IMG/VR virus record: IMGVR_UViG_3300028883_000003
Coordinates: 1-64,000 of that record
Origin: a virus
Strand: one strand, 5' to 3'
DNA: 64,000 nucleotides
This document shows positions 36,641 through 44,515 of this stretch, piece after piece (the stretch's first letter is position 1; each line of letters starts with the position of its first letter). Below the pieces are notes generated by a model. That model ran no database searches and was not told the DNA's origin. It worked only from the letters and a program-made list of their open reading frames with translations. The translations under genes and the position numbers were made by a program.

Positions 36641-36713
36641 TGGGCAGAAGCTTAAGTGGATAAGCCATGTCCTTATAAGACATAGATAGAGAGTTCGAGT
36701 CTCTCCTGCCCGA
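36641..36713 (+). tRNA. tRNA-Ile (UAU)
   Basis: TGGGCAG pairs with CTGCCCG (with one U-G at the end), D-stem GCTT/AAGC, anticodon loop CTTATAA (anticodon UAU) and T-arm GAGAGTTCGAGTCTCTC. It reads AUA, a codon common in this AT-rich genome. Confidence 0.9.
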
Positions 36714-36731
36714 TTATAAAAGGACTAAAAG

Positions 36732-36902
36732 ATGTGCAAACACGATTATACATGTGACAGTAATAGATTAGGTGGAGGGGAAGAATACACATGTAAAAAA
36801 TGTGGTAAAAAATTGTTACTAAGTACTAACACACACCCATTTTGGGTCGAAATACCAAGGAGCATCAATGCATTTAAAAAGACGATCACTAGACACGACT
36901 AA
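36732..36902 (+). CDS. zinc-ribbon protein (56 aa)
   Basis: MCKHDYTCDSNRLGGGEEYT then CKKCGKKL has a CxxxC...CxxC ribbon. Its end overlaps the next gene in a different frame. Function unknown. Confidence 0.66.
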   Translation: MCKHDYTCDSNRLGGGEEYTCKKCGKKLLLSTNTHPFWVEIPRSINAFKKTITRHD

Positions 36903-37062
36903 AAAGCAAATTACAAACATGCACAAGCTTAGAGATTTGACACCAGAAAAGTTGACGGATAAACTAAATCAATTGTTCAAAGGAGATGTTTTGTACAGAA
37001 CTAGAAATGGCAGCGTGGTAGATTTTAGTGGGAAAACAAATAACAAGGTAAGGAGTTTTTAA
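36868..37062 (+). CDS. small basic protein (64 aa)
   Basis: A CAAGGAG site precedes the ATG. The sequence (KKQITNMHKLRDLTPEKLTD ... KTNNKVRSF) is basic and short. It overlaps its neighbour by 35 bases. Function unknown. Confidence 0.62.
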   Translation: MHLKRRSLDTTKKQITNMHKLRDLTPEKLTDKLNQLFKGDVLYRTRNGSVVDFSGKTNNKVRSF

Positions 37063-37343
37063 TGCCATATATTACTGAGGAAGAAAAAAATTTTTTGGAA
37101 GCCAAGATTAAAGCATTGTCAGAAGACATTCATAAGGGTGGTCCGGGGGTATTAAATTATGTAATGACTCAACTAATTACATTATATCTAGTAGATGGAA
37201 TGTTTGGTTACAACTACGTCGATTTAAATGAAATTATGGGCGTATTAGAATCAGTTAAAGCAGAGTTCTACCGCAGAGTAGTTGTTCCATATGAGGAAAA
37301 GAAAAAGAATGAAAATGGAGATGTTTATAAATTACCTTCATAG
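37062..37343 (+). CDS. conserved phage protein (DUF6899-like, 93 aa)
   Basis: The pattern MPYITEEEKNFLEAKI ... LNYVMTQLITLYL ... LNEIMGVLESVKAEFYRRVV and VPYEEKKKNENGDVY is one I recognise from many tailed phages as a conserved protein of unknown function. Its end overlaps the converging ruvC by 19 bases. Confidence 0.82.
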   Translation: MPYITEEEKNFLEAKIKALSEDIHKGGPGVLNYVMTQLITLYLVDGMFGYNYVDLNEIMGVLESVKAEFYRRVVVPYEEKKKNENGDVYKLPS

Positions 37344-37804
37344 CTCATAAAAGCCATGCCTATGGCATCGGCTTCATGGTCATGTCTAGGTAATATCCCC
37401 CTCTTTTTACATTCAGCAATCATATCTTTTTTAGAGGCTCCACCATCTCCGGTGAAGCTTTTTTTAATGGCTGTTGGTGATATTAGAAACACTTTGTGGG
37501 GTTCGGCTACATAACTTAGGGCGATTAAGTAAACACCTTTAAGCTCAACTAATTTTCTACCATTACCAATTGTGTGCCCAATACAATCTTCCAACACAAT
37601 AGTCCCAGTAATGTTGTTTTCTTTAAAATGCCTGATAAGACGATCATGGTACAGGCGGTATCTTTCAACCGGTAAATGTTTTGGAGCAAGTTTAAAAGGG
37701 TCGTTGTATTCACTACCAAAATGTTCTTTGTACAAGACTTTACCATTATCATCTAATGTCACCACTGCTGTTACTTTTAATCCGGGGTCGATTCCTGTGT
37801 GCAT
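37325..37804 (-). CDS. ruvC: RuvC-like Holliday junction resolvase
   Basis: The 159-residue protein has the RNase-H fold acid residues: D6 in GIDPGLK, E72 in IVLEDC, and the pair in HDHEADAIG (144-146). It also has the GDGGASKKDM region of RuvC that touches DNA. It should cut branched DNA during replication, recombination or packaging. It pairs logically with the RuvB-like ATPase at 342-1520 though they are in separate operons. Its 3' end overlaps the converging gene. Confidence 0.87.
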   Translation of the reverse strand: MHTGIDPGLKVTAVVTLDDNGKVLYKEHFGSEYNDPFKLAPKHLPVERYRLYHDRLIRHFKENNITGTIVLEDCIGHTIGNGRKLVELKGVYLIALSYVAEPHKVFLISPTAIKKSFTGDGGASKKDMIAECKKRGILPRHDHEADAIGMAFMSYEGNL

Positions 37805-38139
37805 TCATCTTCCTTTGTTAGGTCTCTTATATCTGCTTGAATTTTTGTATTGTATCTAAATTTAGGGATAAGACAGGGAGGAATATATCTAGAGTGCTTT
37901 TCTTGTGTGTGTTTCATATACACGGGCATAACCCTGCTTTTTCTTCTGAATAAAGTAAATGCACCAAATTTTGGAATTCTAACTTCTTCTTTTCTATACA
38001 GATGTACCTTAATAGATGCAAAGACTATTTGTATAATTTCATGAGCTTGTTTTACTGAGATATCCGCTGCATGAGCAACATCATGAGCCAAATCATACGC
38101 ACGAACGATGTTTACCGCTCCATTACTTCCTTTTTGCAT
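37777..38139 (-). CDS. HU/IHF-like DNA-binding protein
   Basis: The middle (LAHDVAHAADISVKQAHEII ... FASIKVHLYRKEEVRIPKFG then AFTLFRRKSR) follows the HU dimer fold, with the turn between helices and the basic arm start. The usual C-terminal arm is changed and extended (PPCLIPKFRYN). It should bend DNA and may organise replicating phage DNA. It overlaps ruvC by 28 bases. Confidence 0.78.
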   Translation of the reverse strand: MQKGSNGAVNIVRAYDLAHDVAHAADISVKQAHEIIQIVFASIKVHLYRKEEVRIPKFGAFTLFRRKSRVMPVYMKHTQEKHSRYIPPCLIPKFRYNTKIQADIRDLTKEDECTQESTPD

Positions 38140-38158
38140 AATTACCTCTTTTAAATTA

Positions 38159-38174
38159 GGGGCCCGAAGGCCCC
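38159..38174. promoter_or_regulatory. stable UUCG-loop hairpin
   Basis: On the minus strand GGGGCC and GGCCCC form a six-pair stem closed by TTCG, the most stable tetraloop. It lies just before the HU-like gene's ribosome site. There is no T-tract, so it is more likely a transcript-end protector or pause than a full terminator. Confidence 0.6.
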
Positions 38175-38194
38175 CTTTCCCGTCCAGAATTACA

Positions 38195-38755
38195 CTAAAA
38201 TATTAGTGAAAAATCAAATTGAACAGCAAATGTACTAGCCTCTCCATTACGTGGGATAATATGGCCACCAGTATTTAACTGCAAACCACTAATGGGCTGT
38301 ATATTGTAACCAACATAATAACCATCAGCTACACCGTCTTTTATAGTGCTCTCTTCACTTGTTGCTCGAAGATGCCACAAGGTAACTCCAGCCTCAAAAT
38401 AAGAGCTAAGAACACCTAATGACTTACGAACTTTGGTAACAATTAATTCACCCTCAAGCTCTTGATACTTATCAAATTTGAAATTGCTGTAAACTGTTAT
38501 TGCCTCAGTCAACACTTCAAAAGTAACAGTGGTATCACTAACAACTACACCGGACGCATTGGTTGTAGAGGAAATTGATTTTGAATTAACTCCCCAAGGA
38601 AATCGTCCTTTAATCAAGTAACCAAAGGAAGGATGTTTGCCCTTCTCCATGATAAACATACTGCCACCACCAAATCCCACATCCGAGATAGCAGAAGCCG
38701 ATCCTGTAAATACAAAAATCAGCAATAAACAAATTGCAATTAATTTAGAAGTCAT
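38195..38755 (-). CDS. outer-membrane-barrel-like secreted protein (186 aa)
   Basis: Residues 1-22 (MTSKLIAICLLLIFVFTGSA) are a signal peptide cut at ASA. The mature part has alternating strands (GFGGGSMFIMEKGKHPSFGY, FEVLTEAITVYSNFKF, FAVQFDFSLIF) and ends in phenylalanine, the signature recognised by outer membrane assembly machinery. I read it as a small beta-barrel. A phage gene for such a protein would change the host surface, for example to block superinfection or adsorption to debris. Confidence 0.72.
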   Translation of the reverse strand: MTSKLIAICLLLIFVFTGSASAISDVGFGGGSMFIMEKGKHPSFGYLIKGRFPWGVNSKSISSTTNASGVVVSDTTVTFEVLTEAITVYSNFKFDKYQELEGELIVTKVRKSLGVLSSYFEAGVTLWHLRATSEESTIKDGVADGYYVGYNIQPISGLQLNTGGHIIPRNGEASTFAVQFDFSLIF

Positions 38756-39400
38756 TTAACTTCTCCTTTTAAAAAGTTTGTCAGGATGTAGAAACATATC
38801 CCCATGTTCTGTTTGCGTATCGGGAGTGTCTACACCTGCTCTGTGTAATATGTTTTTAATTTGTTTCCATTGCACCAAACCAATTGTATCAATATTTACC
38901 AACTTAAAATCGTTAGGGTGGTAAACAGCATATTTAACTGTGTTAATTGACTCCCTTTCTGGATTAAACGGCATAATAGCATGACTTTCAGCTTCAATTC
39001 TAACACATGGTATTGTTCCTAAACCAAATTTGGTTTTAATGGAATAATGATAAATTGTAGCTAAGTCATAACCACCATGAAGTTTAGACCACCTTATACA
39101 GAAAGATTCGGTGTCATAAGTATGGGAATCTAGTTTTCTAATAAAACCAAGCTTGGAACTGCTCCAATCAAACGGATGAAAAACCATATAGAAAGCATAA
39201 AAGTAATCATTGTCTTCACTCATTCTGAAGTAAAGAGATGGGGTGTTAATAGCCCATACTAAATTAGCTTCCATGGTCTTTTCTTCATCAAATATCAAAC
39301 TAGTAGGAAAATCTTTAATAGATTTCCATTCTTGATAAATGAAGGGCTGGAACCTTCTAGCAAGATTCTCAGCCCTTGTCACGTCTTTAACTAGTTCCAT
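38756..39400 (-). CDS. hypothetical protein (214 aa), weak Vps62-like pattern
   Basis: A soluble protein with FYAFYMVFHPFDWSSS, SHTYDTESFCIRWSKLHGG and RIEAESHAIMPFNP. The spacing of H-x-x-D-x-E and S-H-A recalls the Vps62/DUF946-like lineage, but the match is weak. It is coupled to the holin-like gene upstream by overlapping coding. Confidence 0.65.
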   Translation of the reverse strand: MELVKDVTRAENLARRFQPFIYQEWKSIKDFPTSLIFDEEKTMEANLVWAINTPSLYFRMSEDNDYFYAFYMVFHPFDWSSSKLGFIRKLDSHTYDTESFCIRWSKLHGGYDLATIYHYSIKTKFGLGTIPCVRIEAESHAIMPFNPERESINTVKYAVYHPNDFKLVNIDTIGLVQWKQIKNILHRAGVDTPDTQTEHGDMFLHPDKLFKRRS

Positions 39401-39767
39401 TAGCCTTTATTGCCCTTCTATCTTGAACTACCTTTACACCAGTTCTAGCAACTATCCATCCTTGTACAGCATACAAGGAGTCAGCTGGCATGTCTGGAAA
39501 AACGGTAACCAATAAAGAATAAACAATAGTCAGCCAAAATTCAGATGTTTGCCAAGCAGGTTTTCCCGAAACCGGGTCAACAAAACCAAACATCTTTTGT
39601 CCGCTTCTGGCTACAACCCAAGTTGCAATCGCAAAGAATGCATCTTTTGGAAAATCTGGCCACACTACCAATAAAATTGTGGATATTACACCAACCCACA
39701 ACTCGGTAGTCTTTACACCAGCTTTTACCGCTGTAACAGCACCATTTGTTTTAACTTCTTCTGGCAT
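39387..39767 (-). CDS. duplicated-domain membrane protein, holin-like (126 aa)
   Basis: Two copies of one unit stand in tandem: TTELWVGVISTILLVVWPDF and TSEFWLTIVYSLLVTVFPDM, each followed by a second helix and VARxGxK. Each unit is two short membrane helices, so the protein is likely a four-helix membrane protein. Phage proteins of this sort are sometimes listed as holins. No endolysin is next to it, so the role is uncertain. Confidence 0.7.
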   Translation of the reverse strand: MPEEVKTNGAVTAVKAGVKTTELWVGVISTILLVVWPDFPKDAFFAIATWVVARSGQKMFGFVDPVSGKPAWQTSEFWLTIVYSLLVTVFPDMPADSLYAVQGWIVARTGVKVVQDRRAIKANGTS

Positions 39768-39771
39768 GTTA

Positions 39772-40416
39772 TTATAACACTCCTTTTTCTTTCAGCGTTC
39801 TTTTTAACATTTCAATACCCTCCCTTTTTATTTTATATAACCACCCTGCCTCACTACTAAATCCATATTGAACAGATAGTTCTTGAATAGACTGTCTTAG
39901 GATATAATACCCCAAAATAACAGTTAAGCAAGCTTCTGGTAATTTAGCTAAGGATTCAACTATTTCATACCCATTTTCATAACGGGATAGATCAAGCATT
40001 AAATCTTCTATTTGACAGTTAGTTAACCCCAATTTTTCAACTTCCAAACTTATCTGCTGTTGTGGCAAGTCCACCATTGAGCGTATTTTAGAAGCAAAAA
40101 TTTCTATTGCAAACTCATTATCCGGCTCTTGTCTTTTTAATATATTACCAATGTGGTCTTTCATAAAACCAGTAATGCGAGGAGTTAAATAAGTAGATAA
40201 TTTATATCCTTTGCACGGTTTAAACTTATTATTAACTACCTCAATCATTTCTACATAGCAGTCCTGCTTCATATCTTCAAGATCTTCTTTAGACAAAAAA
40301 GCCTTTAATCTGTGGGTATGCACAAACGAATTAAATAATTTATTAACTATTACAATACCTTCTTGGATAAGGTTATTCTTCTGACACTGGTTCGCCATAT
40401 ACATCATCGGACTCAT
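39772..40416 (-). CDS. sigma-70 family factor (phage late or middle)
   Basis: A region 2-like segment (LSKEDLEDMKQDCYVEMIEV then KGYKLSTYLTPRITGFMKDH) and a region 4-like end (LAKLPEACLTVILGYYILRQ then SIQELSVQYGFS) fit a reduced sigma factor without region 1. It is distinct from the ECF-like factor at 11.9 kb. Because it sits in the replication block, it may switch on late genes such as those from 59 kb. It overlaps the next gene by 44 bases. Confidence 0.82.
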   Translation of the reverse strand: MSPMMYMANQCQKNNLIQEGIVIVNKLFNSFVHTHRLKAFLSKEDLEDMKQDCYVEMIEVVNNKFKPCKGYKLSTYLTPRITGFMKDHIGNILKRQEPDNEFAIEIFASKIRSMVDLPQQQISLEVEKLGLTNCQIEDLMLDLSRYENGYEIVESLAKLPEACLTVILGYYILRQSIQELSVQYGFSSEAGWLYKIKREGIEMLKRTLKEKGVL

Positions 40417-40672
40417 TTTGCATTATTCTGATCTCTCCAGTCTGTTCAAAGAAGGCTACCCTATCTTCAGAATCTAAAATATAATTATTATCTAATAAAA
40501 AATCATTTAAAAGTGTGCTCCTTTTAGACATTATTTTTGCTATAGCTTTTTTGCTTTGTGCCATAATAACATGATTTACAATAAGGTCTGATTGTAGGCC
40601 ACACAGGTCGGCATAGGTTTTATCCTCTTTGCTAATTTGAAAAGATCGTTTCAATTTTAAAGCCATAGACAA
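40373..40672 (-). CDS. hypothetical protein (99 aa)
   Basis: A helical, charged protein (LKLKRSFQISKEDKTYADLC ... MSKRSTLLNDFLLDNNYILD) with no known motif. An AGGAGGAC-type site precedes it. It could be a partner of the adjacent sigma factor, on position only. Confidence 0.68.
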   Translation of the reverse strand: MSMALKLKRSFQISKEDKTYADLCGLQSDLIVNHVIMAQSKKAIAKIMSKRSTLLNDFLLDNNYILDSEDRVAFFEQTGEIRIMQNESDDVYGEPVSEE

Positions 40673-40713
40673 GTCCTCCTTTATTTATTATCGGCTTTTT
40701 GGGTCAATTTTGT

Positions 40714-41247
40714 CTACGGATTTCTAGGTATTTTTATAAAATTATGGTTGTCCTTATTCTGAATTGTTCTAACTAATTGGGACACTTGAGGATAGCAATC
40801 TTTACATATTTTCAAGCTATGCTCATTTTTTAGTCCTTTTCTTAGTCTGCCACAAAAAGAGCAGGTAGGATGGTATTTTTTCATAAATTCTTGTAATTCA
40901 GCAACACTATAACAAATTGGTATCCCGTGCTTTTTAGCACAATCATGCTCTTTTATAGCTCCTTTTGATTCTTGCCAATTAGTAAGCATCAGCATTATAT
41001 CTACTTTTTGCATAAAATCCAAATCAGCCTGAAGAATTGTGTCATAAGGCTCTGTTTTAAATACACTTAGAAGTTCTTTCTGGTTTCTCCATGGGCTGTT
41101 TAAATGAGGGAGAAATACATATATTCCGGGTATTCCCCAAACCTTTAAGGCTACTTGTCTAGCATGTTCAATATTCTTATTTTCTTCTTTTTGAGGAGAC
41201 TTCCCACCATTGGCAATTTTACCTGAAATATAAACTAGTTTTCTCAT
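40714..41247 (-). CDS. DUF4406-like nucleoside deoxyribosyltransferase-fold protein with zinc ribbon (177 aa)
   Basis: The first 110 residues have the pattern of the deoxyribosyltransferase-like DUF4406 group: VYISGKI at the start, HARQVA, a PHLN segment, then D-x-x-x-M with DIMLMLTNWQESKGAIKEHD. A C-terminal CSFCGRL ... CKDC ribbon is added. It may act in nucleotide salvage, or bind a nucleotide. It precedes the polymerase block. Confidence 0.75.
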   Translation of the reverse strand: MRKLVYISGKIANGGKSPQKEENKNIEHARQVALKVWGIPGIYVFLPHLNSPWRNQKELLSVFKTEPYDTILQADLDFMQKVDIMLMLTNWQESKGAIKEHDCAKKHGIPICYSVAELQEFMKKYHPTCSFCGRLRKGLKNEHSLKICKDCYPQVSQLVRTIQNKDNHNFIKIPRNP

Positions 41248-41627
41248 TTTACTCCCTTACGTTTTGCTTCCAGCCTTTTAAAACTTTGTTCAACAGCTAA
41301 ATCCATTCCTAATGGAAGCTCGTCAAGATCAGTAGTCTCATAGACCTTACCTGTTGGACTTATAAAACTATAACCGTAAACACCCTCCTCTAAATCCCAA
41401 ATTATGCCATATTGACATTTCCAACCTGAAACCAAAGCATTTCGTAAAACTTTGTGTGTGTAGTCTTTTTTCATTAAATCCAAGCTAATACATGTTAAGT
41501 CTTCTCGAATTTCAAGTTCATCAAGATAATCTTTAATCTCTCTAAACAACATCAGTGTATTAGTATCAGTACCTTTATACATGTCTGAGTATGCAACTAA
41601 TTTAGCCTTTAGTGTTTTGGTGTCCAT
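41244..41627 (-). CDS. hypothetical protein (127 aa)
   Basis: A helical and strand-rich acidic protein (LFREIKDYLDELEIREDLTC ... YSFISPTGKVYETTDLD) between the polymerase and the DUF4406 gene. Not recognised. Confidence 0.68.
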   Translation of the reverse strand: MDTKTLKAKLVAYSDMYKGTDTNTLMLFREIKDYLDELEIREDLTCISLDLMKKDYTHKVLRNALVSGWKCQYGIIWDLEEGVYGYSFISPTGKVYETTDLDELPLGMDLAVEQSFKRLEAKRKGVK

Positions 41628-43492
41628 TACTTCTTTACCTTTGCGAAATTCTTTTTTACTTCAATATCTACGGGCAATAGTACATTGTCTATTGTTACAT
41701 TCATACAAGACAACAAAATATCTTTGACCTGTTCTTCTAAACCTTCTTTAGCTTCCACAACAACCGAGTCATGAGTTGTGGTTATTAAATGTGCATCTAA
41801 GTTTAGTTCAGCAAATTTACGCGTTATTTTAACCATGGAATACTTAAGTAAGTCAGCAGATGTCCCTTGTATAATATGATTAGTTAATTCTCTAACGGCT
41901 CCTTCCCATTTCCACTTCTCCCTCATTTCAGGATATATGTTGTAGGGAAGATACCTACGCCTGCCATAAAACGTTTTAGTATACCCATTTTTAATAATGT
42001 CCTTTTCTACTCTTTGTTTCCATTTGAGTACTCCGGGATAAACCCTAAAGAACATGTTGAGGTATTCTTTGGCTCTTTCTTTAGAACAATTCAATGTTTT
42101 TGAAATGCTGTATTCAGTAGCCCCATATATAATTGAGAAATTAATGGTTTTACCTATATGTCTGATAACGTTCATAGCATCAGCAGTTGTAGTATGTAGA
42201 TCAGCATGCCTTGGGTCATTAATAAAAGCATCTAACATTTTTTTATCTTTAGACGCAATAGCAACCATTCTTAATTCACAACCAGACCAATCAGCCTCAA
42301 TGAAATTATAGCCTTCTCTAGCAACAAACCCCTTACGGATGCTGATGATGTTGTTGTCTCTAGTTATATTCTGTATATTAGGGGAACTAGACAAACGACC
42401 ACTATTTTTAATTTGATCAAAGTTGGTGTGTAAGATGTATTCGATCTTTTCATCATCTAAAAAGTGTTGATGAGCAACTTTAGGGTATTTATCAATATAA
42501 GTGGTTAACGCTTTGTTTATACCACGATGGAACAGAATATGTCCGGCTAATTTGTGTAATTTTTTGTTTTTGGTTCTACGCTGAATAGTTTGCAGGGCCT
42601 CTACGTCAGTTTGCACTAGATTTGTTCTAGTATACATTAGCTCATTATTAGCAGCATATTTTTTTAATAGCTCGCCTACTTGCTTTGGGGAAGCCACATT
42701 AGTTTTGTATTTAGTTTCAAATATCTCAGTCATTTTGTCACGACACTTAACAAGAGGTATCTTTGCCTTTTCGTAAAAATCAACATCTATCATAATACCC
42801 CTCATCTCCATTTGAGCTAAAATAGGGGTTAATAAAGCTTCAGCATTATAAAATAAGTCTCTATATTGCTTATCTATTTGTGGTTTCATACCTTTGTACA
42901 GATAATAAGTGTAGATAACGTCATCAATACAATAACTACCAAATTGTACAGGGTCTTGTTCGGCAGCGTTTTCTTGTGAAGCGTCTTTAAAGGTTTTAAT
43001 TAATTTAGTATATGGGATATCAACATATTGTTTAATAACATCTTTAAGTTTAGCTGTTTGTTTAGTGTCCCCATTCAACATTTTTATAGCAATCATGGTA
43101 TCCCAAAAATTTGGGTATAAATATATTCCAGCTTGCCACAAGAACTTGTAGTCAAACTTAGAATTATGCATCAGCCAAACTCCGCCGGTAGACACCACTG
43201 AGTTTAACTTGTCCACAATTAAGTTTAAAGGAAGTTGCTCTTTTCGTAATATCCCCTTTTTGGTGTGTTTTATAGGAATATAATAACCCTCATCAATACC
43301 CAAGGCAATACCAATACCTAACAGCCAACCATGATACGGATCAAGACCAGACTTATCCGTAACACCAGTAGTCTCTACATCAATGGCTATTGGCTTATCG
43401 TTACTAATATTTTCTTGTATTAGTTGGCATAGCAAATCTAATCGTTCTTTTGTGTCAACCAATTTATATGTAGGTTCTTTCCAAATAAACAT
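41627..43492 (-). CDS. polA: DNA polymerase I (family A) with 3'-5' exonuclease
   Basis: The 621-residue enzyme has exonuclease motifs AIDVETTG (D38, E40), WLMHNSKFDYKF (D114) and YCIDD (Y187, D191), so proofreading looks intact. The polymerase has motif A DWSGCELR (421-428), motif B R464-x3-K468-x3-F472 in RHIGKTINFSIIYG and motif C THDSVVVE (591-600). The tripeptide of motif C is HDS where most relatives have HDE, and the glycine of motif B NFG is serine. There is no 5'-3' exonuclease domain. It is the likely replicative polymerase. Confidence 0.95.
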   Translation of the reverse strand: MFIWKEPTYKLVDTKERLDLLCQLIQENISNDKPIAIDVETTGVTDKSGLDPYHGWLLGIGIALGIDEGYYIPIKHTKKGILRKEQLPLNLIVDKLNSVVSTGGVWLMHNSKFDYKFLWQAGIYLYPNFWDTMIAIKMLNGDTKQTAKLKDVIKQYVDIPYTKLIKTFKDASQENAAEQDPVQFGSYCIDDVIYTYYLYKGMKPQIDKQYRDLFYNAEALLTPILAQMEMRGIMIDVDFYEKAKIPLVKCRDKMTEIFETKYKTNVASPKQVGELLKKYAANNELMYTRTNLVQTDVEALQTIQRRTKNKKLHKLAGHILFHRGINKALTTYIDKYPKVAHQHFLDDEKIEYILHTNFDQIKNSGRLSSSPNIQNITRDNNIISIRKGFVAREGYNFIEADWSGCELRMVAIASKDKKMLDAFINDPRHADLHTTTADAMNVIRHIGKTINFSIIYGATEYSISKTLNCSKERAKEYLNMFFRVYPGVLKWKQRVEKDIIKNGYTKTFYGRRRYLPYNIYPEMREKWKWEGAVRELTNHIIQGTSADLLKYSMVKITRKFAELNLDAHLITTTHDSVVVEAKEGLEEQVKDILLSCMNVTIDNVLLPVDIEVKKNFAKVKK

Positions 43493-43510
43493 AATTTTTC
43501 TTTTTTAGTA

Positions 43511-43535
43511 GGGGTAGGGTTTATCACCCCACCCC
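43511..43535 (-). terminator. G-rich hairpin before the polymerase gene
   Basis: On the minus strand GGGGTGGGG and CCCTACCCC pair around TGATAAA, followed by an A-rich stretch rather than T. It probably marks an operon end weakly or pauses transcription between SSB and polymerase. Confidence 0.45.
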
Positions 43536-43564
43536 GTTCAAACAAACCGCTATGGAATAGGTTG

Positions 43565-43954
43565 TTAAAATGGCAAATCATCTGAAGGAACTGTGGGCTC
43601 AGATGAGTCACCATTATCTTCTACTGGCAGTTCAGTTTTCTGTCTTTGTGGACGCTGAATCAATTGGGCCTTTTGGCCGATCACATTAAGGTACTTTTTG
43701 CCTTCGTATTCACGCTGGTTAAGTTTCCCAACAACTAGAACAGTATCACCAGTTTTAATTCCGGCTTTTTCAATTCTGGCACACACGGGGCCAAAAAAGA
43801 TAACATCTACCCAAACAGTATTTTCGATCCATTCGTCAGGTGCTTCTTTTTTAGTATATGACTCATTACAAGCCACAGCAATATATGTACTTTTTTCATT
43901 GGTTGTAATTTTGCCAACGTTACCAATAATTCTAACTTCGTTCAATCGTTCCAT
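43565..43954 (-). CDS. ssb: single-stranded DNA-binding protein
   Basis: The 129-residue protein starts MERLNEVRIIGNVGK, has an OB-fold with WVDVIFFGPVCARIEKAG and GDTVLVVGKLNQREYEGKKY, and ends in an acidic tail DDLPF, the partner-binding tip of bacterial-type SSB. It would protect phage single strands and bring in replication partners. The next leftward gene is the polymerase. Confidence 0.95.
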   Translation of the reverse strand: MERLNEVRIIGNVGKITTNEKSTYIAVACNESYTKKEAPDEWIENTVWVDVIFFGPVCARIEKAGIKTGDTVLVVGKLNQREYEGKKYLNVIGQKAQLIQRPQRQKTELPVEDNGDSSEPTVPSDDLPF

Positions 43955-43962
43955 AATAGCTC

Positions 43963-44202
43963 CTAAATTAGTGGTTTGTAAACAACGAGCACTGTCATTA
44001 CCTCATTATTTATTGTGTATGTTTCTTTAACACTGGCTCGAAAGTCTACAGGTATTACATTTCTTAATTTTTCATTCCAAATAGTTTCAATAGCATTTCT
44101 AAACGTTAACAATTCTAAACTTTTTGAGCATCCTGAAGGAATTCTGCACTTATATTCTTCACTGTATTCCTTACGCGGGTCAAAATTAGGGCAATGGTCC
44201 AA
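43963..44202 (-). CDS. hypothetical protein (79 aa)
   Basis: A small mixed protein with cysteines (CPNFDP, YKCRIPSGC) and a strand end (NEVMTVLVVYKPLI). It overlaps the ribbon gene upstream by 17 bases. Not recognised. Confidence 0.62.
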   Translation of the reverse strand: MDHCPNFDPRKEYSEEYKCRIPSGCSKSLELLTFRNAIETIWNEKLRNVIPVDFRASVKETYTINNEVMTVLVVYKPLI

Positions 44203-44515
44203 GATAATCTTTATCTCCTATTTTAGGTCCAATTTTTCTTTTATAGTCTTTGTCTCCGGGAACTTCTCCAAAAGGAATTCCACCATCTAACGGTCTATCC
44301 TCTGGTTTTAACTTTTGTATTTCTTTCACCCTTTTATCATAGGGGCTTTGAAATTTGTTGTTCTTTCCTTTCACTTTAATGGCTGGTGCACCAAAAAACT
44401 TTCTTCTAAATGCTATACTATTACAACAAGGAGAGGTTATGCGAAGTTCCCAAAATTTAGCAAATTCTTCAAATATTTTCTTACATTCTGAGCATTGAAA
44501 TGTATATAATGGCAT
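44186..44515 (-). CDS. FmdB-like zinc-ribbon protein (109 aa)
   Basis: The N-terminus MPLYTFQCSECKKIFEEFAK with CCNS later has the FmdB ribbon form (P-x-Y-x-[Y/F]-x-C-x-x-C). The rest is basic and probably disordered. Role unknown; it begins directly after the isomerase gene. Confidence 0.72.
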   Translation of the reverse strand: MPLYTFQCSECKKIFEEFAKFWELRITSPCCNSIAFRRKFFGAPAIKVKGKNNKFQSPYDKRVKEIQKLKPEDRPLDGGIPFGEVPGDKDYKRKIGPKIGDKDYLGPLP

